Source of the DNA: Zopfochytrium polystomum
Lineage: Eukaryota > Chytridiomycota > Chytridiomycetes > Chytridiales > Chytridiaceae
DNA length: 64,000 nucleotides
NCBI GenBank assembly: GCA_025765615.1
Contig: JAIVFJ010000054.1
Coordinates: 275,777 to 339,776 of the forward strand
Direction: 5' to 3'
The position numbers and the translations under genes were made by a program. The notes under the pieces are model-generated. The model saw only the letters and a program-made list of their open reading frames with translations. It made no database searches and was not told where the DNA came from. Positions 49,628 to 59,051 of the stretch are shown here, piece after piece; positions within the stretch are counted from its first letter, which is position 1; each line of letters starts with the position of its first letter.

Positions 49628-52224
49628 TCAAAACAACCGCACCACCACCCATCCCCGCCACAACCACAACCCGCCCAACTCCACCACCACCACCACCGGC
49701 CCCCACCACCACCACCGGCCCCCCCCCTCCCGCCCTCCCTGCCGCCGTCGCACCCACCGCCGCCACCAAACACAGCGTCCTCGGCCCCGCACGCCGCCAG
49801 CGCCGTCACCCCCCTCCCCCACCCACCACCACCACCGCCGCCGCTGCCGCCAGCCCACCTGCCGCAACCGACCGCCTCAGCACCGCGCGCCGCCGGTCCC
49901 ACAGCCGCACCCGTCCGTCCGCCAACCCCGCCAGCACCGCGTCCGTCGCGGCCGGCAGCGCCAGCCGGCGGTGGTGCAGACCCTGCAGGCCGACGCCGTC
50001 GAACCCAGCGTCGACGCAGTGGATCCAGTTGCCGAGGGAGGAGAGGAGTTCGGTTTGCGCGGCGGTGAACAACGACGTGGCTGTGCCGCCGCCGTCGTTA
50101 CCAAAGAGGTGGACGAGGAAGGGGACGGGGAAGGACAGGATCGCCTGACCCGCACCGTCCACCCGAGCAGGTTGCTGTCCTGGAACCTGCACAGCGCGCT
50201 CAACTCCACCACCCCGTCGCCCCCTCTGTCGCCCCCGTCGCGGTGGGCCCGCACCGCGACGCTCATGCACAGCACCCCGGCGGCGCACCGCACCTCGCCG
50301 CGCAGCCGTGCCATCGTCAAGGGAGGCGTGGTGTTGCTGTCGTCGTCGTCGTCGTCGTTGTCGTTGCCTGTCGGGCGAGGCAGTAGCGGCGGTGGAGGTC
50401 GACCGCCGCCGCCGCCGCAACCACCAGCAGCTCCCCCTCCCCGCCGCCGCCGGTATCAGCCAGCGGGACCAGATTGACCGCGACAAACCGGTCTGCGGCG
50501 GCGTCCCGGTCGCTGTCGCCGCCGCCGCGCGCGATCACGTGCAGCCGCCACCCTCCGACCCGTCCCGCCCGCCCACGCACCTCACCCACACGCGCCTTCC
50601 CGCCGCCGCCGACTTCTCCGCGGTCGACCTCGTCGCGCCGCCGCCGCCGCCGCCGCCGCGTGCTTTGACGATGTCGTCGCGGTGTGGACGACGGAGGTAG
50701 CAGCAACACGACCAGCGGCGAGAGCGAGTAGAGCACGAGGCGGCGGTCATCGTCGTTGGTGTGTGAGGGCGTGGGGTTGTCGTCTGAGGAGGGGGAGGAG
50801 GGGAAGGGGGGCCGCGCAGCAGACGAGGAGGAGGTCGCCGCTGGCGTGGAGGCAGAGAACTTTTTCTGCATTTTTTTTTTTTTTTTTTTTTTTTTTTGGA
50901 AATGGGAGGGGGAACGGAGGAAGGAAAGTTACTCGGAGATGAACGAGAGGAAGGTGAGGAATGATAACGTACCGGTGGTGTGGATGCACCGCAAAAGCTG
51001 GAACGGTGCCAGCACAGCGGTAACAGCGGCGAGGGCGGCCACCCGCCGCTTCTTCCTGCCGTCTCCACCCGCTGCGCCGCTCTGATCGCCGCCTTCACGC
51101 CGCGGCCGCCCGCGCGCCGACGACGCCGTAGCCCCATCGCCATCGGTACCCCGCGCGCCCCGCACCTCCACCGCGCACCTCCCGCCACACCTTGACCGTG
51201 CGGTCCCAGCTCCCCGACACCACCACAGTGGAGCCGGTCCCGCCTCCGACGACCTCGACGCACGACACGGCCGGCGGCTCGGGGCGCCGCGAAAACGGAG
51301 TTGGGCGGGTCGCGTGGTGGTGGCGGTCCGCCGAGCAGCCGCCGCGTCGCCGAGGGCGCTGGCGTGGGCGCCGACGACTGCGACAGCGGCAGGCAGCGCG
51401 GCGAGTCGGAGAGCGTTGGCGATGTCAGGCCCGACGGCGGTGTCGCTGGGTCGCCTGTTGGAGGATACGGGTCGAACGACGGCACTGGACCCGACCACGA
51501 CCAGAGGAACAGTGGGGACGCCGGCGGCGTGTCTGGGACCGACAGCGGCGCGTCCGCGGGGTGGCTGTCGTGGTAGGCGGCTTCCACGCAGGAGACGTTG
51601 GCGGCGGCGGAGCAGACACTGCTGATTGTGGTGCTGCTGCTGCTGCTGCTGCTTGCAGTTGCGTCGCCGGGGCTGCGGCGGCTGCGGCGGCGCCTTGCTC
51701 GCGTCGCCGCCGCCCAGGGAGAGCTGCTGCTCGAACGAAGAGGAGAACGCCGACGACGACGTGAAGGTCCGCAAGCGATACTCCGTGCATCGTTGTCCGC
51801 GCCTTGGCGCCGCCGCCGCCAGCAGTGGTCCGTCTCTGCTCGCCGCAGCCGGTTCGCCGCGTCTTTGACTGCCCCGCCTTTGGCGTGATCACCAGCTTCT
51901 CGAGCCACAGCGTCTCGGCCTCCCCGACCTCATCCAGCGCGCTGGGGTCGTGGACGCCGCCGACATTCCCGTCAACGAGATCGACGGGCCCCCCAAACCT
52001 CAGCACCTGGCGGCGCCCAGCTTGACCTGCTTGACCAGCCTCGCCCCGCCGCCGCCCGCCGCAACCGCAACCGCCAAGTCCATCTCCGCTCCGCTGCGGG
52101 CCCACCGCTCCCCCGTGGCGCTCCCGTCTCTGTCCCCGCCTTCGTCCTCTTCAGCTGCTTCTTCCTCGTCGTCCTCAACGTCCTCCTCGCTATTGTCTCC
52201 ACGCCCGCGCGTCCACCCGAACAC
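49628..52224 (-). pseudogene. WD40-type beta-propeller gene with a broken reading frame (possibly assembly error)
   Basis: Propeller-like repeats are readable in order on the minus strand but in different frames. These include VSGSWDRTVKVW (near 51205), KVLCLHASGDLLLVCC (near 50850), RVGGWRLHVIARGG then FVAVNLVPLAD (near 50500), NWIHCVDAGFDGV (near 50030), VLAGLADGRVRLWD (near 49910) and VTALAACGAEDAVF (near 49790). SGSWDRTVKVW and ADGRVRLWD are clear WD repeat ends. Upstream, MFGWTRGRGDNSEEDVEDDEEE (52224) starts an acidic N-terminal segment that runs into VLRFGGPVDLVDGNVGGVH only after a one-base shift near 52000. Some changes are probably introns (for example the GTACGT donor near 50970), while others sit at GC-rich or homopolymer runs without splice sites. 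WD40 proteins are scaffolds; the partner is unknown. Confidence 0.5.
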
Positions 52225-52441
52225 CTCTCACAGCCATCGTCGCACACGCGTCGTTGTTGTCGTCCCCGCAACCACCACCTCCGCCTCTGCTGCTGCTGTC
52301 GCGGTACAGCCCCCGCCCGCCGCTGGCATGAGTGCAGGCGTGGGCGGACTCGACGATGGCGGTGAGTACGTTGCCCTGTGGACGCTGTGGGTGGACACTG
52401 TGGGGGCCAAACAGACAAATTGTCCCGGATTGATATGTCTA

Positions 52442-52545
52442 GGCCAAGTTTACCTTGCACAGACCCAAGCCCAGGATGTGAGGGCAGGACCAGTAAGCAA
52501 ACCACATGTGTAGAACATGATTCCGGCGTCGAAACGGCAGTGGGC
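52442..52545 (-). repeat. Direct repeat (copy 1) in the LINE 3' region
   Basis: About 104 bp, about 87% identical by eye to 52763-52868. On its plus-strand left edge is CCGGATTGATATGTCTAGGCC, a 21-bp motif that also occurs at 53375 inside the end of LINE ORF2. Confidence 0.8.
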
Positions 52546-52762
52546 TGTGTTTCCAGAAAAACATTATAAGTGAGGACCGATTTTTTTTTTTGGGCCAACC
52601 TTGACCTGCAAAGGTTACTTAATAGAAGACCTCAACGTTAGCACCTTTCTAATGTGCTTTTGACCGATCAACACGTTTATCATACTCCTACCGCCGTCCA
52701 CCACCATCCTGGAAAAAAATTTCTAAGTGAGGGGTGAAGAAAAAAAAATTGGAAATTCTTTG

Positions 52763-52868
52763 AGGCCAAGTTTACCCTTGTACAGACCCAAGCCTAGGAC
52801 GTGAGGGCAGGACCAGTAAGTAAACCACACTCGTAGAACACGATTACGGCGTCGAAACGGCGGTGGGC
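52763..52868 (-). repeat. Direct repeat (copy 2) in the LINE 3' region
   Basis: Second copy, 322 bp from the first. It probably belongs to the LINE 3' UTR, with the other copy coming from a second truncated LINE or an internal duplication. Confidence 0.8.
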
Positions 52869-53344
52869 AGCCTCCTCCAAAAGATTTCCTGAGCGGAAGT
52901 GTTTTTTGGATCTGGAGTTTTCAGAAAAAACCCGCAATATTCCCTGCTTTCCACTAATCGACCCGCCGTTTTTTTTTGCAGATTCGGAATCCTCTCGCAA
53001 TTCTAGCTTAGAGATGTAACACTTAGAACATCGTATCACGTCATCTTTGTGCCAGTGGGAGAGCTCAAAGTGTGGGTGGTCACTGTGGACTTAGTTTTTT
53101 TGGCCCTTGTGGAAAACAATAACAAAATGAAAAAATTGACAAAAAAAAACAATTAGACTTGGCCTCGTGTGAGTCCATATTGAGGCCATATTGAGTCCAT
53201 ATGTGTGGACTCAATAGTGAATGAAAACCATAACAAAAACAATAAAATTGACAAAAAAAAACAATTAAGGAGACACAAAATGGACTCAATAATGGACTTG
53301 ATAGTGGACTTGATAGTGTGGACTTGATAGTGGCCCCACTTTCA

Positions 53345-56300
53345 CTAAGTGGCCCCACTTTCACTAAGTAGGGCCCGGATTGATATGTCTAGGCCCAAAT
53401 CCACTGCTGAAATGTTCAAATCCTGTTGCTCTGCAGTGGGAATCAACTCAGGATGCAGCCTCTCCAGCCTGTCCTTAACACCTGAACACTCCAAAACATG
53501 CCTCCTAGTGCACTTCTCTGCACAGTCAGCCCTCACACACTGTTGGTGAAATGCTACCATCCCAGCCATCCACATCAGCAGGTGTCTGAGCCACTTCCTG
53601 TTAAATGCCGCACCAGATCGAATAACTTGGCATGGCCCCATGTGTGAAGGCACCTCCAAAGCCCGCGCCACCCCAGTGGGGGAGGATTTCTGCTGGCACC
53701 TCACCAAAGCCCGCTTGTGCATTGCCAGCATGTCTGCAGCCTCAATGTTCTTTGTTCTCACCACCGGCAACTCAATGTCATAGGCTTTGGTTGTGGGGAC
53801 CACAAGTGGCAACTCCACAAAGGAGGGCCGCCTCACCGAGTTCAAGAAATCCTGAATATCCATATAGTCAAGCGAAAACTTTGTCAAGGACTGTCCCACA
53901 GAGGCCCCTGATGCAATCTTTTCCACCATGTGCCTGTACATCTGAGCCGTTGTGTTGCGAGCATCCTGAATGTGGTGCAGTCTGAAAAAGTATCTAGCGT
54001 TCAGCATCTTGTTCCTGGCTGCCACAGGGACCACTCCAAACATCAGATGCAGGGCCGCCCCTGAGGAGGTCTTCCCCAGTGACAGCGCCTGCCGCAGGCA
54101 CTTGTCCTGCAACTTCTGCGCATCCTTCAGCTGTGTGTGGGTCAGGGGACGCAGTGCAAACCCATACTCCATCATTGGTCTCAGGAAACACATGTAAACC
54201 CTGTAGGAGCTCACGGGCCTGAAGCCCCAGCCATTGAAACCCCGAGCAGCCAAAAAGGCCAGCATCTTTTCTGTTTTCCTCAGTCTCATGGCCAGTGAGG
54301 CCTCAAAGTCGATACCCCTGCAGGTGCGCACAAGACCCAACTGGGTAGTAGACTCCTCCTGGGGAATCTCCACTCCATTCATCTTCAACTTCAAATTCTT
54401 CTTGGCTGAAACTGCAACACACTTCTTGGCAGCAAATGCCATCCCCCGCTTAAGGGACCACTCATGCACCTTGTCTAGCATTCTCTGAAGTACTGTCGCA
54501 TCCTTGGCAAAAACTGAGGAGTCGTCTGCAAAGAGTAGCGAGTTGAGCGAGGTTGCATTAAATGTCAGCATGTGGTCCCTGAAAGACATGGCCAATGTCT
54601 GAGGCAAGGAGTTGATGGCAACATTGAACAGCATGGGTGACAGGACTGTGCCTTGGAGAAATCCTCTTGTCACTTGGATCTGAGCAGACTTGTTCCCAAG
54701 TACCAGCAGCTGGCATGCATTGAAATCAAACAAAGATCTGAGAATCGGCAGCAGTTGGGTCCTTGTAAAGTCACGACTCTTGTCATTCTTGGCAAACCAG
54801 ATGGAGTCCCAAACCAGACTCCTGTTTGTGCAGTCATACGCGGCCTTAATGTCCAAATACACCACATGCATCTGCGGGTTCAGCTGTTGAAGCTCATGCA
54901 AGGTGTAGGCCTGGTCCATGGTCGACCGCTTTCTTCTGAAACCTCCCTGCGCCCTGTGGATCATCCCTTCAACCACGCGCTCCACCTGGGGTGCAATCAC
55001 TCGCTCAAACACAAGTCGCATCCTAGAGCACAAGGAGATGGGTCTGTAGTTTGCAACATCGCTGTTGAGCCCCTTGTTCTTGTAGACCAAGGCCACATTG
55101 GCCACAGACCACAGAGAAGGAACCACATGAAGAGAGGCCACCAGCTGAAAGAATCTGTGCAGGACTGCAGCAACCAAGTGCGGAGCAATTGAGACCAACT
55201 CCCCAAAAAGCATGTCTTCTCCAGGGGCTTTGCCCCTGGGGGCATTCTTGCATGCTTCGTCAACATGAACCTTCTTAATCCAGGAGACTTCACACTGCTT
55301 CAGAGGGACTTTGTTTACAGTAACCGCTGAGTCTTCAAGGGCCCCAGCGTCAGGGACATCAGTTCCAGTTGGATCATGCCCTATGGTTGTGCGGAAATGG
55401 TCTTCGTAATGGCCCATCTTCTGGGGGTCAAGGGCACACTGGCTCCTATCTGAACGAGCCTTCTGACACTTGATGCGCTTAGCCTCACCAGCAAAGTCAC
55501 GCACAGCAGAGTCCTGGACAGCTGAATATACACGCTTCCTGTACCGCTTGATGGCAATCTTCACAATCTTATTCCACTGACGAAACTGAGTCCAGGCCAT
55601 CTTCTGCCCCACAGGATCATCATCTGGGTGAGCCTCAGCAGCCCTTCGCGCCTCCACGCGACAGCGCTTTAGCTCCTCCAGATGCTTCTCCCGGACCTCT
55701 GGTCCTCCAGATCCACCCCTAAAGCGAACTTTCCCAGCCACCTTAACAGCATTGTCCATGAGCCACTGCACAACCAAGTCTGAAACAGCATCCACACAAG
55801 CCAAGCGCCTCTCAAAAGTCCAGAGCTCTCTGGCCTCAGCGGCAGCTTCAACTTCTTTCCAAACTGAATGGATCTGGGCTCTGATGGGTTTCCTGGTCTT
55901 CTCAAGGCAGCTAGCAAACTTGGTCTGTCTCATCATGAGTCTCCGAACATTCAGGCGCTCAAACGGGGGCTTGGTAGTCAGATCCCCATTGAAGTGGAAA
56001 GTCAGCAGCCGGTGATCTGAGAATCCAACATACTCTGAGGGGTCATCATGGACAACCAGGTTCTGAACAAAGGGGAGAGCATGCTGGTTGACAAACAGAA
56101 GATCAGTGACCCCCCGTCCACCAGGTCCACCAGCCCTTCCCTCTGTCATTGTGGTCCACTGGCCACGAACCGGCGCAACCCTCCTCCACTGGGAAGGAGG
56201 TCGCAGCCAGTCCTGCAGCCAGCAAACGCGTTCAGCAGGAGCAGAGGTGCGGCATCCATATTCACGCATCCAAATGTTGAAGTCTCCAATGATCAGAAAG

Positions 56301-56743
56301 GGTGCTGCAGGCAAAAGAGTGCTAACTTGGCTAACTTGATCTTGAAATTCCTGCAGAGATTCCAGAGGTGTGCTCGGCGCAAAATACGTCAATCCAACAA
56401 TCAGCTCCGACATCTTCACAATGATCCATTCTCCCTTGGGGGACCTGTGCAGGGTCTGCACCACCAGGTGGGCATTTCTGTCCAGGTCCCCACTCACAAC
56501 AACAGCAACTCCTTTCTTTGCCCTTGTTCCAACATTCCGCCCAGGTTGATAAGGAGGGGGCACCCCCCTTGCCTCAGCAACAACACCCCGAACTGCACTC
56601 ATACTGTCAGAACTCCACATTCCAATATCTGAAAACAACATATAGTCTACTTGAAAATCTGAAAAAATTTCCTGAACTTGATCTGAATGTCCAGCTAAGG
56701 ATCCATGGGCATTCAAAAATCCAAATCTCATTGACTTGCTCAT
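53345..56743 (-). CDS. LINE ORF2: APE-type endonuclease, reverse transcriptase, C-terminal zinc finger
   Basis: 1132 uninterrupted codons. The N-terminal endonuclease has FGFLNAHGS, then LIIGDFNIWMREYG (GDFN) and GFSDHRLLTF (SDH). At the usual ET position it reads FSDIG. Reverse transcriptase blocks include NYRPISLCSRMRLVFERVI, GGFRRKRSTMDQ, FLQGTVLSPMLFN and LLFADDSSVF (catalytic Asp pair in FADD). A C-terminal CVRADCAEKCTRRHVLEC gives a Cys/His zinc-finger pattern usual for LINE ORF2. No RNase H domain was seen. It would nick target DNA and copy the LINE RNA in the nucleus by target-primed reverse transcription. Its start overlaps the ORF1 stop as ATGA. The lack of stops suggests that the copy is young. 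Confidence 0.92.
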   Translation of the reverse strand: MSKSMRFGFLNAHGSLAGHSDQVQEIFSDFQVDYMLFSDIGMWSSDSMSAVRGVVAEARGVPPPYQPGRNVGTRAKKGVAVVVSGDLDRNAHLVVQTLHRSPKGEWIIVKMSELIVGLTYFAPSTPLESLQEFQDQVSQVSTLLPAAPFLIIGDFNIWMREYGCRTSAPAERVCWLQDWLRPPSQWRRVAPVRGQWTTMTEGRAGGPGGRGVTDLLFVNQHALPFVQNLVVHDDPSEYVGFSDHRLLTFHFNGDLTTKPPFERLNVRRLMMRQTKFASCLEKTRKPIRAQIHSVWKEVEAAAEARELWTFERRLACVDAVSDLVVQWLMDNAVKVAGKVRFRGGSGGPEVREKHLEELKRCRVEARRAAEAHPDDDPVGQKMAWTQFRQWNKIVKIAIKRYRKRVYSAVQDSAVRDFAGEAKRIKCQKARSDRSQCALDPQKMGHYEDHFRTTIGHDPTGTDVPDAGALEDSAVTVNKVPLKQCEVSWIKKVHVDEACKNAPRGKAPGEDMLFGELVSIAPHLVAAVLHRFFQLVASLHVVPSLWSVANVALVYKNKGLNSDVANYRPISLCSRMRLVFERVIAPQVERVVEGMIHRAQGGFRRKRSTMDQAYTLHELQQLNPQMHVVYLDIKAAYDCTNRSLVWDSIWFAKNDKSRDFTRTQLLPILRSLFDFNACQLLVLGNKSAQIQVTRGFLQGTVLSPMLFNVAINSLPQTLAMSFRDHMLTFNATSLNSLLFADDSSVFAKDATVLQRMLDKVHEWSLKRGMAFAAKKCVAVSAKKNLKLKMNGVEIPQEESTTQLGLVRTCRGIDFEASLAMRLRKTEKMLAFLAARGFNGWGFRPVSSYRVYMCFLRPMMEYGFALRPLTHTQLKDAQKLQDKCLRQALSLGKTSSGAALHLMFGVVPVAARNKMLNARYFFRLHHIQDARNTTAQMYRHMVEKIASGASVGQSLTKFSLDYMDIQDFLNSVRRPSFVELPLVVPTTKAYDIELPVVRTKNIEAADMLAMHKRALVRCQQKSSPTGVARALEVPSHMGPCQVIRSGAAFNRKWLRHLLMWMAGMVAFHQQCVRADCAEKCTRRHVLECSGVKDRLERLHPELIPTAEQQDLNISAVDLGLDISIRALLSESGAT
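56740..56743 (-). promoter_or_regulatory. ATGA stop-start overlap between LINE ORF1 and ORF2
   Basis: ORF2 ATG and ORF1 TGA share two bases. This layout is known in some LINEs and RNA viruses to use termination-reinitiation for ORF2. Confidence 0.7.
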
Positions 56744-57864
56744 GATTCCATGGCATTGGCATCGCCTGCACGCACAGCAGTGGGTTCAGTCTCAGTTTCC
56801 TTCCCCTTCCCCTTCGCACTGGAAGGTGCAGATGGGTACAGAGAGAGATCCTTCAACTTCCCCCTTAAGAGTGTCTCCAACTTCTTTGGCACAGATGCAT
56901 AGATAGACTTGGCAACATTTGGTGGCGGTCTGAAGAATGGATGGTTCAGGATCCCAGCAACCCGGCGGATATACGCCTGCACAGCTGCTTCCCTAGCTTC
57001 AGGAGAATCCTTCAACTTCGAGGGCATCCAGGGCTCACAATCAGTGTCCACAGCAATCTCAGCATCAGCACAAGCCTTGATGAACTTCTCCTTGTCCCCC
57101 TCATACACCCAGCATTCCATCAGAGCAGCATATTGGCCAATGACTGAAATTTCTGGTACTCTGGGGAAGCCCTTCTCAGGTCTGAACATAAGTCTCATGC
57201 TGTGGCGGGGGTTAGCCCGACCCACATCTGAAAGGTTAGGTCGGATGTACACTGGAACAAACTTAGCCTCGGGCAGCGACGACTCAGGCCGAACGTAGCC
57301 TGGCGCTGAGCGCCGAGCCGCGACGGCTGAGGGACGTGGCCTCAGAACCTGAGCAATCTTGTCTTCAACAGAGGCATTGGGGTCGGCAGCAACAAAGATG
57401 CCTTTCACGAATGGGCTGGGATGGATGGGCTTAGGACCATTGAGCGCAACAGTTGCAGCGAAACTTAGCGGGTGCACATTCTGCTTTGTACGAGGCAAGC
57501 TTGGCCAGCCTCCTCCAGGTGTCGGTGGGCGCTCAGACATGCGCGAGGGGGGGCGGCGCCCCCCCCTGGTAGATCGTGGGCGCTCTCGGTCTTCCTCATC
57601 AGAATCCCAAGTGGGGTCGTCATCAACACGGGCTGGAGGCCTGCGTTGGCTGCCGTCGCCGTCATCAATGCCACGAGTAGCCTTCAGTAGCAGAATTTCC
57701 GCCTCCAATTCATGAATGCGATCGTCTTTTCGTTTGATGGTCTCGTTGAGGCGGCCAATCTCACCCTTGAGGCAGTCAATCTCGGCCACGCTGTAATCAT
57801 GTTTCTCGCCGTGAAGCTTAAGAAGTGAATTGGTTCGTTGCATGAAATCAGAAATTTCCTCCAA
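56740..57864 (-). CDS. LINE ORF1: coiled-coil RNA-binding-type protein
   Basis: 374 codons. Residues ~1-65 form heptad-like coiled coil (EIDCLKGEIGRLNETIKRKDDRIHELEAEILLLK). A Pro/Arg-rich acidic middle (ERPRSTRGGRRPPSRMSERPP) follows. The C-terminal ~200 residues look folded (IGQYAALMECWVYEGDKEKF), and a Lys-rich tail ends the protein. There is no CCHC knuckle. ORF1 proteins of LINEs multimerise and bind element RNA; that role is inferred from position and the coiled coil. Stop TGA (56742-56740) overlaps the ORF2 start. Confidence 0.8.
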   Translation of the reverse strand: MEEISDFMQRTNSLLKLHGEKHDYSVAEIDCLKGEIGRLNETIKRKDDRIHELEAEILLLKATRGIDDGDGSQRRPPARVDDDPTWDSDEEDRERPRSTRGGRRPPSRMSERPPTPGGGWPSLPRTKQNVHPLSFAATVALNGPKPIHPSPFVKGIFVAADPNASVEDKIAQVLRPRPSAVAARRSAPGYVRPESSLPEAKFVPVYIRPNLSDVGRANPRHSMRLMFRPEKGFPRVPEISVIGQYAALMECWVYEGDKEKFIKACADAEIAVDTDCEPWMPSKLKDSPEAREAAVQAYIRRVAGILNHPFFRPPPNVAKSIYASVPKKLETLLRGKLKDLSLYPSAPSSAKGKGKETETEPTAVRAGDANAMES

Positions 57865-58187
57865 AGTCGGGGGGGGGTCGTCGGGGTGGTGGATCTGGGA
57901 ACATCGTCTGGGAGAAGGTCGGCTGGCTCGATTGGGACGTATCTGGTTGCGCGAAAATAGAGCTCGTGGGGAGAGGCCGGGGGGTGGGGCTTAGCGATGG
58001 AGAGTGGGACGAGGATCGAGATGGTGTGTCTGCGTCGCTCGGTGCAGCCCAGGGTCGCTTGGGATCACCGGATTTGCCAGATGGGGGGGTTCTATGTTTG
58101 CGATCGGCAAGGTGATCGCAGATTGGTGTAGCTGTGGTGATCGGAGAGGAATCGCGGATTGGTGTAGCTGTGGTGCCTAACCCTAAC

Positions 58188-58658
58188 TTTTCAATAGTGT
58201 ATTATTCGCTCCAACCCGAAGGTGAGGAATCTGCAGCTTGAAAGTTAAAAAAGTACATGCGTGTGAAGGAGAAGAAAGAAAGTCCAAGGGGTCAGAGGGG
58301 GCACATGTGAGAGAGAGAGAGAAAGCCAAAGAAGAAGAAAAACAAAGAGGCCAAGGTGAAAAGAAGAAATCTGAAAGAGCAGTCTTGGAAACAAACTTAA
58401 ACCAGACAACAGCTCAATATCAAAAAGTCAACACAACAAAAAATAAAAGGAAAACAAATGATGAGGCAACAGAAACAGACACTCATCCACCTCCCACTGA
58501 AGCACCACTCTCTGTATCAGAGTCAACCCATCCAGATCTGTCCGGCTTCCCTGTCACTCCCAGAGTCTCCTTAGCCAGCCACCTCTTCCTCGATTCCCTA
58601 AACCCCTTGTTGCGCACTGGATCCCAGTGCGCACGCAGAGCTTCCCTAGCTTGCCTCC
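58188..58658 (+). other. Lys/Glu-rich ORF interrupted by gypsy copy 3
   Basis: The ORF from 58238 is Lys/Arg/Glu-rich, then Ser/Pro/Leu-rich, and is cut by the 5' LTR at 58659. If the element and one target duplication are ignored, the frame stays open to the window end. No family is recognised. It might be part of another repeat rather than a host gene. Confidence 0.35.
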
Positions 58659-58686
58659 TGTTATGAATCACCCTCTGGAAACCTCT

Positions 58687-58786
58687 GGAACCTTCTAGAA
58701 CATTCCTTCATGGAACCTTCTGGAACCTTCTGGAACCTTCTAGAACATTCCTTCATGGAACCTTGTGGAACCTTCTGGAACCTTCT
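58687..58786 (+). promoter_or_regulatory. Heat-shock-element-like array in the U3 of copy 3
   Basis: Twenty pentamers in one 5-bp register. Seventeen match nGAAn/nTTCn in alternating order; the exceptions are TTCAT (twice) and CTTGT. Runs of four and eight perfect alternating pentamers occur. A 45-bp tandem duplication inside it explains the 353- versus 308-bp LTR length difference. Confidence 0.75.
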
Positions 58787-58895
58787 TTGCTTTCCTGACT
58801 TGTCTTGTTGTCATTGGTATCATTGGTATCATTGTATTACTAATTGCTCTTTCTGGAACTTTCTTGGAGTCTTGACAAGGAACACTCTCAAAAGG

Positions 58896-58903
58896 TATAA
58901 AAG
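58896..58903 (+). promoter_or_regulatory. LTR TATA box
   Basis: TATAAAAG, 35 nt before the sequence AAGTGAATTAT (58931-58941) that is complementary to the PBS and is therefore the predicted 5' end of the element RNA. Confidence 0.75.
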
Positions 58904-59013
58904 GGGGATGGGGGACCTGTCCCATCCCTCAAGTGAATTATTGTTTCCAATACAATCATCACTCCTCTCAGTTCCTTGTCTGCCTTGCCCTGTCCTGCCC
59001 TGTTCCTGACATC

Positions 59014-59024
59014 ATAATTCACTT
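59014..59024 (+). promoter_or_regulatory. Primer-binding site of copy 3 (self-priming type)
   Basis: ATAATTCACTT, starting 3 nt after the LTR end; exact 11-nt complement of 58931-58941. Bases on either side of the 11-mer do not pair. Confidence 0.75.
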
Positions 59025-59051
59025 CACCCTCTCCCACTACTCTCTGCCATC

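Larger units (their letters stand above)
52581..58187 (-). mobile_element. Non-LTR (LINE) retrotransposon with two ORFs
   Basis: Order in element sense: 5' UTR with a 22-bp motif repeated (58154-58175 and 58118-58139), ORF1, ORF2, 3' UTR with short tandem repeats (GTGGCCCCACTTTCACTAA twice at 53330-53367; GGACTTGATAGT three times), and a possible A11 tail (T11 at 52581-52591 on plus). At the presumed 5' edge the element's strand reads GTTAGGGTTAGG (58187-58176), which resembles two telomeric units. No target duplication was identified, so the outer limits are approximate. Confidence 0.75.
58659..59011 (+). repeat. 5' LTR of gypsy copy 3
   Basis: 353 bp, TGTTATG...CTGACA, with the array, TATA box and start site annotated below. 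Confidence 0.93.
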
